From positions 62,001-126,000 of the forward strand of contig JAJZES010000038.1 of assembly GCA_021845985.1 (NCBI GenBank): a stretch of DNA of 64,000 nt, written 5' to 3'. The notes beneath the pieces were generated by a model. The model was given only the letters and a program-made list of their open reading frames with translations. It was not told the DNA's origin and made no database searches. Made by a program: the position numbers and the translations under genes. Source of the stretch: Pseudomonadota bacterium. Its GTDB lineage: Bacteria > Pseudomonadota > Alphaproteobacteria > Acetobacterales > Acetobacteraceae. Position 1 is the first letter of the stretch. Each line of letters starts with the position of its first letter. Shown here piece by piece: positions 31,824 through 40,896 of this stretch.

Positions 31824-33578
31824 ATGACCTTCGCCTATTCGGTCGATCTGAACGATACCGCGGGCGAATCTGCCGCCACCGACACCGCCCTGGTCGCCGA
31901 CCTCAAGGCGGCGCTGGCCGATTGGTCGCAATACCTGACCGGCCTCGGAACGCTGGTGGTGCAACTGGATATTTCCGCGACCACGCGGGCCAGTGGCGGG
32001 CCGAGCGGCATGTATCAGGACGGCACCACCGCCTCCGGTGCCGCCTATGAAGTGCCCGCCGCCGAATACGAGTTCGCCACCGGCCACCACCTCGCCGGCT
32101 ACACCTCCGACATCACCATCTCGCTCGATCCGACCTATCTCGCCGATTATCTGTATCTCGACCCCAACCCGGCGGCCGGCGACACCGTGCCCGCCAACAA
32201 GATCGACGCGATCAGCGTATTCCGCCACGAGATCTGCCATGGCCTGGGGATCAACGGCTATTACGACCAGTCCGGCAGTCTGCTCTATGGCGGGGCCTAT
32301 GAGACGCCGTTTGACACGCTGATTTCCTTCGCCCCCGGCGGCAATGCGTATTTTTCCGGCGCCGCTGCCGTCAAGGTCAATGGCGGCCCGGTCCAGCTCA
32401 CCACCAACAGCACGGCGGGGGAGAATTATTACCACCTGTCCAACAGTCCGACCGATCCGAATTACACCGATTTGATGAACGGCCAGTATTTCGACTATGG
32501 CCAGCAGTATCAAATCTCGAATCTCGACCTCGCCATGCTGTCGGATATCGGCGCGCCGGTGACTTCCTATCTCGACGGCTCGCCCAGCGTGCCGTGCTTT
32601 GCCGCCGGCACCCGTCTCGCCACCGCCGAGGGCGAGATCGCCGTCGAAGCGGTGCTCCCCGGCATGCGCCTGCGCACCCTGTCGGGCGACCTGCGGCCGG
32701 TGCGCTGGGTCGGCCGCCGGACGATCGACCTGCGCCGGCATGCCAACCCCGATGCGGTGCGGCCGATCCGCATTGCCGCGCACGCCCTGGCGCCGGGGCG
32801 GCCGTCGCGCCCGCTGGTGGTCTCGCCCGATCATGCCGTATGGCTCGCCGACGCCCTGATCCCGGCGCGCTGCCTGCTCAACGGCGTCACCATCGCCCCG
32901 CAGAGCGGCGCCGCCCTGGTGCAGTATTTTCATGTTGAACTCGATGCGCACGACATCATCCTCGCCGACGGCGCCGCGGTGGAAAGCTATCTCGACACCG
33001 GCAATCGCGCCGATTTCGACGCAGCCGGGACGGTGCGCCGATTGCACCCGAGGCCGGCGCCGCGCGACTGGCCGGCGCATGCCGTCGCCCCGCTGGTGAC
33101 ATCCGGTCCGGCGCTGGCGGCGGCGCTGCGGCTGGTCGGCGGGCGCGCCCATGCGCTCGGCGTGCGGCCGAGCTGGGACCCTGATCTGCGGATCATTGCC
33201 GATGGCCGGGTGATCCGACCGCGCCTCGCCGACAACCGGATCGAGCTGCACCTGCCGCTGGCCACCGCGAGCCTGACCCTGCAGTCGCGCCGGACGGTGC
33301 CGCGCCATCTGTATCCCGAGCGGTCGGACGCGCGGGTCCTGGGTGTCGCCGTGCGGGCGCTGACGCTCGATGGCGTGGCGGTGGCACGCACCGATCCGGC
33401 TCTGGCCGAAGGCTGGCAGGCGCCGGAGGATGGCTGGCGGTGGACCACCGGCAGCGCCGTGCTCCGGCCACAGCGGCCGGTTCGCAGCATCACCCTCGAC
33501 CTGCTGGCGCTGATCGCCTACCTCGTGCCGCCGCCGCTCGCCGCCGCATCGCGGCATCTGGCGGAGCGTGCCGCATGA
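31824..33578 (+). CDS. Predicted exported zinc metallopeptidase fused to a Hint_2 (hedgehog/intein) domain
   Basis: The 584-residue protein joins two parts. Residues 1-250 carry HEICHGLGI (His135, Glu136, His139), a zinc-peptidase HExxHxxG motif, although the usual third ligand position (145) is Gly. From Cys258 (PCFAAGTRLATAEG) a Hint_2 domain follows: GDLRPVRWVGRRTIDL, LVVSPDHAVWL, LIPARCLLNG, YFHVELDAHDIILADG and ESYLDTGNR. A C-terminal 150-residue module completes it. Hint domains cleave or splice at the Cys, so the peptidase may be released autocatalytically. No N-terminal signal peptide is seen. A small membrane protein gene overlaps its end by 4 bp. Confidence 0.82.
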   Translation: MTFAYSVDLNDTAGESAATDTALVADLKAALADWSQYLTGLGTLVVQLDISATTRASGGPSGMYQDGTTASGAAYEVPAAEYEFATGHHLAGYTSDITISLDPTYLADYLYLDPNPAAGDTVPANKIDAISVFRHEICHGLGINGYYDQSGSLLYGGAYETPFDTLISFAPGGNAYFSGAAAVKVNGGPVQLTTNSTAGENYYHLSNSPTDPNYTDLMNGQYFDYGQQYQISNLDLAMLSDIGAPVTSYLDGSPSVPCFAAGTRLATAEGEIAVEAVLPGMRLRTLSGDLRPVRWVGRRTIDLRRHANPDAVRPIRIAAHALAPGRPSRPLVVSPDHAVWLADALIPARCLLNGVTIAPQSGAALVQYFHVELDAHDIILADGAAVESYLDTGNRADFDAAGTVRRLHPRPAPRDWPAHAVAPLVTSGPALAAALRLVGGRAHALGVRPSWDPDLRIIADGRVIRPRLADNRIELHLPLATASLTLQSRRTVPRHLYPERSDARVLGVAVRALTLDGVAVARTDPALAEGWQAPEDGWRWTTGSAVLRPQRPVRSITLDLLALIAYLVPPPLAAASRHLAERAA

Positions 33579-33982
33579 ACCGCCGCCCCGACGCGGTCGG
33601 CCTGATCTGGCTCTGCGGCATCGCCCTGGCGCTCATCGCCTATGCGGCCGGACCCGAGCACGTCGTTGCCTCGGCGCTGGCGACGTTGCGCGCAATGTCG
33701 TTCTACGTCGACTCGCTGATGCATAGTTTGACCGCGGCGACGCTGGGGCTGGTCCGCGCCGTGGCGATCGGCCTGTTCGGCACCTTCATCGGTCTGTCGC
33801 TGCTCGGCATGCGGCGCGGCGGCCATGGCGCGGGCGGGCTGGTGCTGGTGACGATCATCTTCATCCTGCTGGTGTGGGGCGCCGAGGGCTTCGGGCCGGG
33901 CGCCAATGCGCGCTGGGCGGCGGCGCTGGTGGTCGCTGCGGTCGCCGCCCTGTCAGCGACACGGCGGCTCGGGCGCGCCTAA
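33575..33982 (+). CDS. Small membrane protein of unknown function
   Basis: The 135-residue protein is not recognised. It has about four hydrophobic segments: IWLCGIALALIAYAAG, the middle stretch AATLGLVRAVAIGLFGTFIG, LVLVTIIFILLVWGAEG and WAAALVVAAVAAL. The ATG overlaps the stop of the Hint-domain gene (ATGA at 33575-33578), so it is co-translated with it. It might help export or anchor that protein, or be unrelated; nothing in the sequence decides. Confidence 0.65.
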   Translation: MNRRPDAVGLIWLCGIALALIAYAAGPEHVVASALATLRAMSFYVDSLMHSLTAATLGLVRAVAIGLFGTFIGLSLLGMRRGGHGAGGLVLVTIIFILLVWGAEGFGPGANARWAAALVVAAVAALSATRRLGRA

Positions 33983-34020
33983 TCCGCCGGGCGATGCGGC
34001 GAGTTCGGCCGCGGCCTAGT

Positions 34021-34037
34021 CATTGGAACGACCAATG
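34021..34037. repeat. Short inverted repeat between convergent genes
   Basis: CATTGG (34021-34026) and CCAATG (34032-34037) flank AACGA. It lies in the 143-bp gap between the convergent small membrane protein and Ldh-type genes. It may be a weak terminator hairpin; there is no T-run. Confidence 0.4.
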
Positions 34038-34125
34038 CCGGCGTTCATCGACGCGCGCGCCGCGTCAACCCTGCGGCACAGCAGCGCAGCGTAACCGCGC
34101 GCCGCCAATCAAATCGTCCGTTCCA

Positions 34126-35217
34126 TTACCCCGGCACCGCCACGCCCAGTTCGCGCGCGGTGGCGCAGATCGCCGCCCAGGTTTCGGGCTGCAGCGGCAC
34201 CCCGTTGGCCAGCCGCTCGGCCCGCGTGCGCGCCTCCGTCTCGCCCGGCACCAGCACGCCGGCGCCGCCGGCGACCGGCCGCGAGGCTTTGACGTAGTCG
34301 GCATAGGCGTAGGTGCGGGCGACGAAATCCTGCGCCCCGAAATGCGTCGGATCGAGATAGATCGACAGCATGCCGTTGCTGATGCGCGACCGCTTGCCGC
34401 CCGGCACCGGCCCCGACGTGCCGCCGCCGCTCAGCACGCCGGCCAGAATCTCGCACATGAACGCAAGCCCCGACCCCTTGTGCAGCCCGAACGCCACCAG
34501 CGCCCCGTCGCCGCCCGCCGCGTCGCGCGGGCCGCTCGGGATCAAGGGGCCATACAACGCCGCCGGATCGTCGGTGAAGACGCCGTCGGGGCGTACCAGC
34601 GACCCCGGCGGCACCGGTTTGCCGCCATTGCTCGCCACCAAAACCTTGCCTTCGGCCACCAGCGAGGTGGCGAAATCGAGCAGCAGCATCGGCCGGGTGC
34701 CGTCGCCGGGCGCGCCGATGCACACCGGGTTGGTCGAGAACCGCCGATCGACGCCGCCGAACGGCGCCACCAGCTCACCGCCCTCGACATTGACGAAATG
34801 CAGCGACACCAGCCCCGCTTCCGCCGCCCGTTCGGCCCAGTCGCCGATGCGCCCGAGATGCCCGGAGCGGCGCAGCGCGATCACCGACAGCCCGGCGGCC
34901 CGCGCCTTGGCGATGCCGAGATCGACCGCCAGCGGCCCGATGGTTTGGCCGAAGCCGAAATTGCCATCGACCGTCGCATGCACCGGCCCGTCGCTGACCA
35001 TGCTCAAGTGCTGGCCCGGCAGAACCTTGCCCTCCTGCAGCCACAGGATGTAGCGCGGCGTGCGGATGACGCCGTGGCTGTCGTGGCCGGCGAGATTGGC
35101 CGAGAGCAAATACCGGCCGATGCGCGCCGCCTCATCCTCGGCGCAGCCGGCAGCGGCGAAGATCCCGGCCACGAAGCCGCGCAGCGTCTCCGCCGGAACG
35201 GTGTGCGTCTGGGCCAT
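34126..35217 (-). CDS. Malate/L-lactate dehydrogenase-family (Ldh_2) oxidoreductase
   Basis: The 363-residue NAD(P)-dependent 2-hydroxyacid/imine reductase family protein shows the diagnostic LAGHDSHGVIRTPRY (active-site His), the GNFGFGQ and RRSGHLGRIGDW segments, and the NPVCIGAPG and DFATSLVAEGKV motifs. Family members include malate, ureidoglycolate, 2,3-diketogulonate and delta1-piperideine-2-carboxylate reductases; the substrate here is unclear. The ATG at 35217 has GGAGGAG upstream. The MAPEG gene lies 26 bp upstream on the same strand. Confidence 0.87.
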   Translation of the reverse strand: MAQTHTVPAETLRGFVAGIFAAAGCAEDEAARIGRYLLSANLAGHDSHGVIRTPRYILWLQEGKVLPGQHLSMVSDGPVHATVDGNFGFGQTIGPLAVDLGIAKARAAGLSVIALRRSGHLGRIGDWAERAAEAGLVSLHFVNVEGGELVAPFGGVDRRFSTNPVCIGAPGDGTRPMLLLDFATSLVAEGKVLVASNGGKPVPPGSLVRPDGVFTDDPAALYGPLIPSGPRDAAGGDGALVAFGLHKGSGLAFMCEILAGVLSGGGTSGPVPGGKRSRISNGMLSIYLDPTHFGAQDFVARTYAYADYVKASRPVAGGAGVLVPGETEARTRAERLANGVPLQPETWAAICATARELGVAVPG

Positions 35218-35243
35218 TCTTGCAGCTCCTCCAGTGCGGGCGT

Positions 35244-35642
35244 TTAGACCCTGACGAACAGCGCCAGCGCCACCAGCGCGATGCCGAGCAGGCTCATATG
35301 CCAGGCCAGCTTGCGCACCCAGGGCGGCGCCGCAAGCGCCGCGACCGCATGCCCGAACCGCGCCGCGAAGAACAGCCCGGCGCCGACCCCCGTCATCGCC
35401 CCGCTGCGTCCCGCCGCATGCGCGATCAGCACCAGCACCGCACACGGCACCAGCGTCTCGACCATGTTGACATGTGCCCGCCGCGCCCGCGCCGCCCAGC
35501 CTGTCAGCCCCTCGCCGAGGCCGCGGTCACCGAGGCCGCGCTGCATCGTCTCCGGCGACAGCATCAGCCCGTGGCTGTACGGCAGCGCCTGGGCGACACA
35601 GAGAATGGCCGACAGCGCCAGGAACAGCAGGTCGCTGCTCAT
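35244..35642 (-). CDS. MAPEG-family membrane protein
   Basis: The 132-residue inner-membrane protein has four hydrophobic helices and the MAPEG pattern: RARRAHVNMVETLVPCAVLV (the R-x-x-x-N-x-x-E region) and ARFGHAVAAL. Bacterial MAPEG proteins resemble microsomal glutathione transferases, but their activity is mostly unknown. It lies between an Ldh-type gene and an ABC ATPase gene, with small gaps on the same strand. Confidence 0.82.
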   Translation of the reverse strand: MSSDLLFLALSAILCVAQALPYSHGLMLSPETMQRGLGDRGLGEGLTGWAARARRAHVNMVETLVPCAVLVLIAHAAGRSGAMTGVGAGLFFAARFGHAVAALAAPPWVRKLAWHMSLLGIALVALALFVRV

Positions 35643-35667
35643 CCTGCTGGCGCTGGCCGCGCCGCCG

Positions 35668-36762
<1,095 letters not shown>

Positions 36763-36858
36763 CGGCCCGTTTCCTCGACATTCTTACGCTCAGTTAGGCA
36801 TAAGCGGCGGATGAGGGCAACCGGTCGGACGGCGATTTGCGGGCAAAAACGCATGTTC

Positions 36859-36872
36859 TGAGCGTTTGCTCA
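36859..36872 (+). promoter_or_regulatory. Palindromic operator candidate between ABC ATPase and NCS1 genes
   Basis: TGAGC-GTTT-GCTCA is a perfect 5-bp inverted repeat with a 4-base centre, in the 239-bp divergent intergenic region. It lies inside a wider AAACGC...GCGTTT repeat (36847-36867). Its form fits LacI- or GntR-type operators, but no regulator gene is near. Confidence 0.45.
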
Positions 36873-37001
36873 TCGACGGTGCAGCCAAAGCGAATTGTCA
36901 AGTCGGTAAAAACCCTGGATGCTGGGCGAAACGGCAGCTTGCGCGGGTATCGGTCCGGCCCGGCAAGTTGGCAAGAACAGCCGTTGGAGGGGAAAACGAA
37001 C

Positions 37002-38453
37002 ATGGCAATACCCAACGCATCGCCGCGCCTTTACAACGAAGACCTGGCGCCGGCGCAGAATCGAAACTGGGGCGCGTTCAGCATATTCAATGTCTGGACC
37101 TCGGACGTGCACAGTTTATGGGGATATTATCTGGCTGCAAGCTTGTTTCTGCTTTGCGGAAATCTTGTTAACTTCGTTCTGGCGATCGGCATTGGCTCCA
37201 TCGTCATCTATTTTCTGATGAGCCTGATCGGCAATGCCGGCGTGCGGACCGGCGTGCCCTATCCGGTGCTGGCGCGCGCCTCGTTCGGCATCTGGGGCGC
37301 CAACCTGCCGGCGTTGGTGCGCGCCATCGTCGCCTGTTTCTGGTACGGCGCGCAGACCAGCGCCGCCTCCGGCGCCATCGTCGCGCTGCTGACCCGCTCG
37401 CCGGCGCTGATGAGTTTCCAGCAATCGAGCCACATGCTCGGCCATTCGACGCTGGAGGTGATCTGCTTCGTCGTCGTCTGGGCGCTGCAGCTGCTGATCA
37501 TCCAGCGCGGTATGGAGACGGTGCGCCGCTTTCAGGACTGGGCCGGCCCGGCGGTGTGGGTGATGATGCTGCTGCTCGCCGTGGTGCTCAGCATCAAGGC
37601 CGGCGGCATTTCCTTCGGCAGCACCATCCCGCATCAGGTGCTGCTCGACAAGACCAGCGACGCCGGGGTGCCCGGCACGCCCGGCTCGTTCGCCTCGCTG
37701 ATGGCGGTGGTGGCGACCTGGGTGACCTATTTCGCCGCCCTCTACCTCAATTTCTGCGACTTCTCGCGCTATGCGCCGAACGAGGCGGCGGTGCGCCGCG
37801 GCAATATCTGGGGTCTGCCGGTGAACCTGATCCTGTTCACTCTGGTTGCCGGCGTCACCACCACCGCCGCCTACACCGTCTATGGCGAGGTGCTGCTGCA
37901 CCCCGACCAGATTTCGGCGCGCTTCGACAGTTGGTTCCTGGCCCTGCTGGCGGCCCTGACGTTCGCCATAGCCACGCTCGGCATCAACGTCGTTGCCAAT
38001 TTCGTCTCGCCGGCCTTCGACTTCGCCAACGTGTTTCCCCGCCACATCGACTTCAAACGCGGCGGCTACATCGCCGCCCTGATCGCGCTGGTGCTGTATC
38101 CGTTTGCCCCGTGGCAGGGCAGCGCCGCCGGCTTCGTCGGGCTGATCGGCGCCACGATGGGGCCGATCTTCGGCATCATCCTGGTTGATTACTACCTGAT
38201 CCGCCGAGGCGTCATCGACGTCACCGCGCTGTACATGGAAAATGGCGAGTATCGGTTCCAGGGCGGCTGGAACATCCCCGCGCTCGTTGCCTTCGTCGTC
38301 GGGGCATTGTTTTCCAGCATCCTGCCGAACTTCACCAGCCTGCTGCCGGCATGGTGGGGCGTCTATGGCTGGTTCTTCGGGGTGGCGATCGGCGGCGCCG
38401 TCTATTACGTCGTCGGTCTGGCGGTGCCGCGCCCGGCGCTGACCCGCGCCTGA
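37002..38453 (+). CDS. NCS1-family permease (purine/pyrimidine, allantoin or related)
   Basis: The 483-residue inner-membrane symporter has about 12 helices. It shows the NCS1 opening RLYNEDLAPAQNRNWGAFSIFNVW (given in part as NRNWGAFSIFNVWTSDVHSL), RTGVPYPVLARASFGIWGAN, WYGAQTSAASGAI and FCDFSRYAPNEAAVRRGN. Family substrates are cytosine, uracil, allantoin, hydantoin and purines. The ATG at 37002 has GGAGGGG upstream; a longer frame from 36837 has no support. Its neighbours are sugar-acid genes, so the genomic context does not identify the substrate. Confidence 0.88.
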   Translation: MAIPNASPRLYNEDLAPAQNRNWGAFSIFNVWTSDVHSLWGYYLAASLFLLCGNLVNFVLAIGIGSIVIYFLMSLIGNAGVRTGVPYPVLARASFGIWGANLPALVRAIVACFWYGAQTSAASGAIVALLTRSPALMSFQQSSHMLGHSTLEVICFVVVWALQLLIIQRGMETVRRFQDWAGPAVWVMMLLLAVVLSIKAGGISFGSTIPHQVLLDKTSDAGVPGTPGSFASLMAVVATWVTYFAALYLNFCDFSRYAPNEAAVRRGNIWGLPVNLILFTLVAGVTTTAAYTVYGEVLLHPDQISARFDSWFLALLAALTFAIATLGINVVANFVSPAFDFANVFPRHIDFKRGGYIAALIALVLYPFAPWQGSAAGFVGLIGATMGPIFGIILVDYYLIRRGVIDVTALYMENGEYRFQGGWNIPALVAFVVGALFSSILPNFTSLLPAWWGVYGWFFGVAIGGAVYYVVGLAVPRPALTRA

Positions 38454-38463
38454 GCCATGGCGG

Positions 38464-38494
38464 CGGGCTGCGGTCGTCCTATGACCGCAGCCCG
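38464..38494. terminator. Strong hairpin between convergent NCS1 permease and dgoA genes
   Basis: CGGGCTGCGGTC (38464-38475) pairs perfectly with GACCGCAGCCCG (38483-38494) around a 7-base loop. It lies just after the NCS1 stop and overlaps the last codons of the convergent dgoA gene, so it could terminate transcription from both sides. It lacks a T-run on either side. Confidence 0.55.
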
Positions 38495-39117
38495 GCGACC
38501 AGCGCCGCCGCTTTTTCGGCCACCCGCGCCGGCGTGTCGCCCGGCCGGAAGATCGACGAGCCGATGCCGAAACCCGCCGCCCCGGCCTCGCGCCACGGCT
38601 GCAGCGTGGCGGCATCGACGCCGCCGACCGGCAGCACCAGCGTCCCCGCCGGCAGCACCGCGCGCAGCGCCCGCAGCACCGCCGGCGAGGACGCCTCGGC
38701 CGGGAACAGTTTGATCGCGTCGGCGCCGGCGGCCAGCATGGCGAACGCCTCGGTCGCCGTGGCGATGCCGGGGCAGGCGTGCATGCCGAGCCGCTTCGCC
38801 GCCCGTACCACCTCGGCCGCGGCATGCGGGGTGACGATCAGCCGCCCGCCCGCCGCGGCGATCTCGCCGACCTGCGCCTCGCTCATCACCGTGCCGGCGC
38901 CGATCAGCAACCGCGTGCCGTAGCGGGCGACCAGCCGGCGGATGCTCGCGATCGGCTCGGGCGAGTTGAGCGGCACCTCGACGATGGCGATGCCGTGCGC
39001 CACCAGCACCGCGACCACGCCCTCCACCTCGTCGGGGCGCACGCCGCGCAGGATGGCGACCAGCGGGCAGCGCGCCAGCCAGTCGGCGAAGCCCGGATCG
39101 GCGACGTTCATCCCCAT
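38479..39117 (-). CDS. dgoA: 2-dehydro-3-deoxy-6-phosphogalactonate aldolase
   Basis: The 212-residue class I aldolase of the KDPG/KDPGal family has PLVAILRGVRPDE, IVEVPLNSPEPIASIRRL (the PLNSP form is typical of the galactonate enzyme), GAGTVMSEAQ, IVTPHA and the Schiff-base Lys in DAIKLFPAE. It splits 2-keto-3-deoxy-6-phosphogalactonate into pyruvate and glyceraldehyde 3-phosphate (De Ley-Doudoroff pathway). It overlaps the kinase gene by about 10 bp. A second ATG at 39111 is an equally good start. Confidence 0.9.
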   Translation of the reverse strand: MGMNVADPGFADWLARCPLVAILRGVRPDEVEGVVAVLVAHGIAIVEVPLNSPEPIASIRRLVARYGTRLLIGAGTVMSEAQVGEIAAAGGRLIVTPHAAAEVVRAAKRLGMHACPGIATATEAFAMLAAGADAIKLFPAEASSPAVLRALRAVLPAGTLVLPVGGVDAATLQPWREAGAAGFGIGSSIFRPGDTPARVAEKAAALVAGLRS

Positions 39118-39986
39118 GCCGCCATCTCCCCCAGCCGCGCGAGGCCGCGTGACGCCGCGTCCTCGTCATGGATCACCGTCTGTCCGCCCTGCGCGGCGAT
39201 GGCGCGGGCATAGAGCGCCGCCAGCGCCGCCGCGCCTATCAGATGCACCGTGCCGGCGGACGCGGGCAGGGCGGCGCGCACCTCGTGGCCGATCAGCAGG
39301 CCGGACAAATAGGACGCCGACTCCGCCTCGCCGAGCCGGCCGAACAGGCCGAGCGTGCGCACGCCGAACAACTGATGCAGCAGATGCCCCGGCGCCGCCG
39401 CATGCGCCACCCCGCGGTCGAACGCGGCCGGGTCGGACCGCGCCTCGCGCATCATCCGCCCGAGGATGGTGTGGCCGCGCAGCGCCGCGAACGCCTCGCC
39501 GCTGAGATAGGTCTCGAACCCGGCGATTCTGCCGGCGGCGACGCGCGCCCATTTGGCATGGCTGCCGGGCAGGCAGACCAGCGCGTCGCCGACGCCGTCC
39601 AGCACGCCGACGATCTGGGTTTCCTCGCCGCGCATCACCTCCGGCATGCCGGCGGCGTCCAGGCAGGTCAGGCCGGGCACCAGACGCAGCGCGGCGCAGT
39701 CGAAGGCCACAGTGACCAGCCCGGCGGCGAGTTCGGCCGGGCCGGCGGGGCAGTGCAGATAGGGCGCCTCGACCCAGCCCTGGCGGCTGCCGATCATCCC
39801 GGACATGATGATCCGGGTCTCGCCATCGGCCAGCCAGTCGCCGACTTGACTCAGCAACTCCTCCTCGAACCGGCTGCCCTCGACGGCAAGGATGCCGCGC
39901 GCGGCGGCGCGCCGGTCGCGCAGCGCACCCGCCGCGTCGAGGCGGAACGCCCGGAAACTGCTGGTCCCCCAGTCGATCGCGATCAT
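39108..39986 (-). CDS. dgoK: 2-dehydro-3-deoxygalactonokinase
   Basis: The 292-residue sugar-acid kinase has the DgoK opening MIAIDWGTSSFRAFRLD, the conserved MSGMIGSRQGWVEAPYL motif, LPGSHAKWARV and the AAFDRGVAHAAAPGHLLHQLFGVRTL region (cited by its parts). It phosphorylates 2-keto-3-deoxygalactonate for the aldolase encoded next. No galactonate dehydratase or galactose dehydrogenase gene is in the window, so the upstream steps are encoded elsewhere. Confidence 0.92.
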   Translation of the reverse strand: MIAIDWGTSSFRAFRLDAAGALRDRRAAARGILAVEGSRFEEELLSQVGDWLADGETRIIMSGMIGSRQGWVEAPYLHCPAGPAELAAGLVTVAFDCAALRLVPGLTCLDAAGMPEVMRGEETQIVGVLDGVGDALVCLPGSHAKWARVAAGRIAGFETYLSGEAFAALRGHTILGRMMREARSDPAAFDRGVAHAAAPGHLLHQLFGVRTLGLFGRLGEAESASYLSGLLIGHEVRAALPASAGTVHLIGAAALAALYARAIAAQGGQTVIHDEDAASRGLARLGEMAAWG

Positions 39987-40077
39987 CGCTCCTCCAGCCC
40001 CGGTTCAGCCATCAATCGCCGCGCGATGCAAGCCGGAGCGTACCGCGAACCGTCGCAATATCCAGTACGGCAGCCTC

Positions 40078-40116
40078 GGCACATGCCGCATGGCGCGGCA
40101 ATGCCGCGACTTGACG
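40078..40116 (+). promoter_or_regulatory. Palindrome-containing element upstream of the toxin-antitoxin/S8 block
   Basis: CGCGGCA-A-TGCCGCG (40094-40108) is a perfect palindrome within a roughly 30-bp stretch (40078-40107). That stretch matches the one at 31725-31754 at about 23 of 30 positions in the same orientation (shared core GCATGGCGCG). TTGACG at 40111-40116 could be a -35 box. The rest of the 261-bp gap between dgoK and the toxin gene shows nothing else. Confidence 0.45.
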
Positions 40117-40247
40117 GCACCACGGCAACGCCGTAGCACAGCGTGATCGCCGGCTGCGCATGAAGGCTCAGCCGCTTCTGGTTGACTCCAAATGATCCCG
40201 CGAGATCCGATGACAGGGAGAAACCATGTTCGGTCGCGGAGACACGC

Positions 40248-40619
40248 ATGCGCGAGACCGTCGAGACACCGCGCTATCTCAAGGACGCAAAGCGGGTGCG
40301 ACTGTCCGACGCGAAGCTCCGGGAAATCCGTGACGAATGGCGCCGCGGACCAATTCCGGGCGACATCATTCCGGGCACCGGCGGCGCGCGCAAGGTGCGC
40401 ATCCGCGGTCACGGCAAGGGCAGGAGTGGTGGATACCGGGTCATCGGCTTCGCGCTCGGCAGCGACGGGCCACTTTATCTGCTCGCGTTGTTCGCCAAGA
40501 GTGAGCGTGTCGATCTGACGCAGGCGGAACGCAATGACCTGCGCCGCGAATTGACCGAAATGACCGCTGACTATATCAAGGCAACAGCAGATGACCAAGG
40601 CCGGCAGCAGGATTCTTGA
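40248..40619 (+). CDS. Type II toxin of the RelE/HigB superfamily
   Basis: The 123-residue protein matches RelE/HigB-like mRNA interferases: ARKVRIRGHGKGRSGGYRVIGFAL with its G-x-GG-x-RK-R and GKG-SGGYR-V motifs (shown in part), then YLLALFAKSERVDLTQAERNDLR. The ATG at 40248 is preceded by GGAGA and gives the usual length. The antitoxin gene overlaps its 3' end by 29 bp. The toxin-first order is that of HigBA-type pairs. Confidence 0.87.
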   Translation: MRETVETPRYLKDAKRVRLSDAKLREIRDEWRRGPIPGDIIPGTGGARKVRIRGHGKGRSGGYRVIGFALGSDGPLYLLALFAKSERVDLTQAERNDLRRELTEMTADYIKATADDQGRQQDS

Positions 40620-40890
40620 AGGTGTTCGGCAGGCCCGCAGCTTTGTGCGCGGCGGTGATGCGACGGGTTTTGCGGTGCATGCCGCGCCGGACACCGACGT
40701 ACGCGCCGTCCGCGCCAAACTCGGCCTCAGCCAGGAAGCCTTCGCCGCGCGCTTCGGGCTGAACATCGCCGCCGTGCGCGAGTGGGAACAGCAACGCCGC
40801 CGACCCGAACAGGCGGCGCGCGTGTTGCTGCTGGTGATCGCGCACAACCCTGGCGCGGTCAGCGCGGCGCTGGCCGCCGCATCGTCCTGA
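40591..40890 (+). CDS. HTH (Xre-type) antitoxin, HigA/NadS-like
   Basis: The 99-residue protein has an N-terminal toxin-binding stretch and an Xre-type HTH (VRAVRAKLGLSQEAFAARFG, then NIAAVREWEQQRRRPEQAARVLL). The REWEQ..RRP pattern is typical of antitoxins paired with RelE/HigB toxins. It should bind the toxin and repress the operon promoter. The large S8-like gene starts 6 bp after its stop, so that gene probably shares the operon and its autoregulation. Confidence 0.87.
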   Translation: MTKAGSRILEGVRQARSFVRGGDATGFAVHAAPDTDVRAVRAKLGLSQEAFAARFGLNIAAVREWEQQRRRPEQAARVLLLVIAHNPGAVSAALAAASS

Positions 40891-40896
40891 CATCCG

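Noticed and set aside
31614-33557. N-terminal extension of the SDR at 30825 to a 910-residue protein
   Set aside because: The extension is antisense to the metallopeptidase-Hint gene, and the SDR begins normally at 31613.
36780-36800. Sixth copy of the TetR operator around GTTAG at about 36791
   Set aside because: Only one arm (CTAAC/GTTAG) is present; the second half does not match GTTMG.
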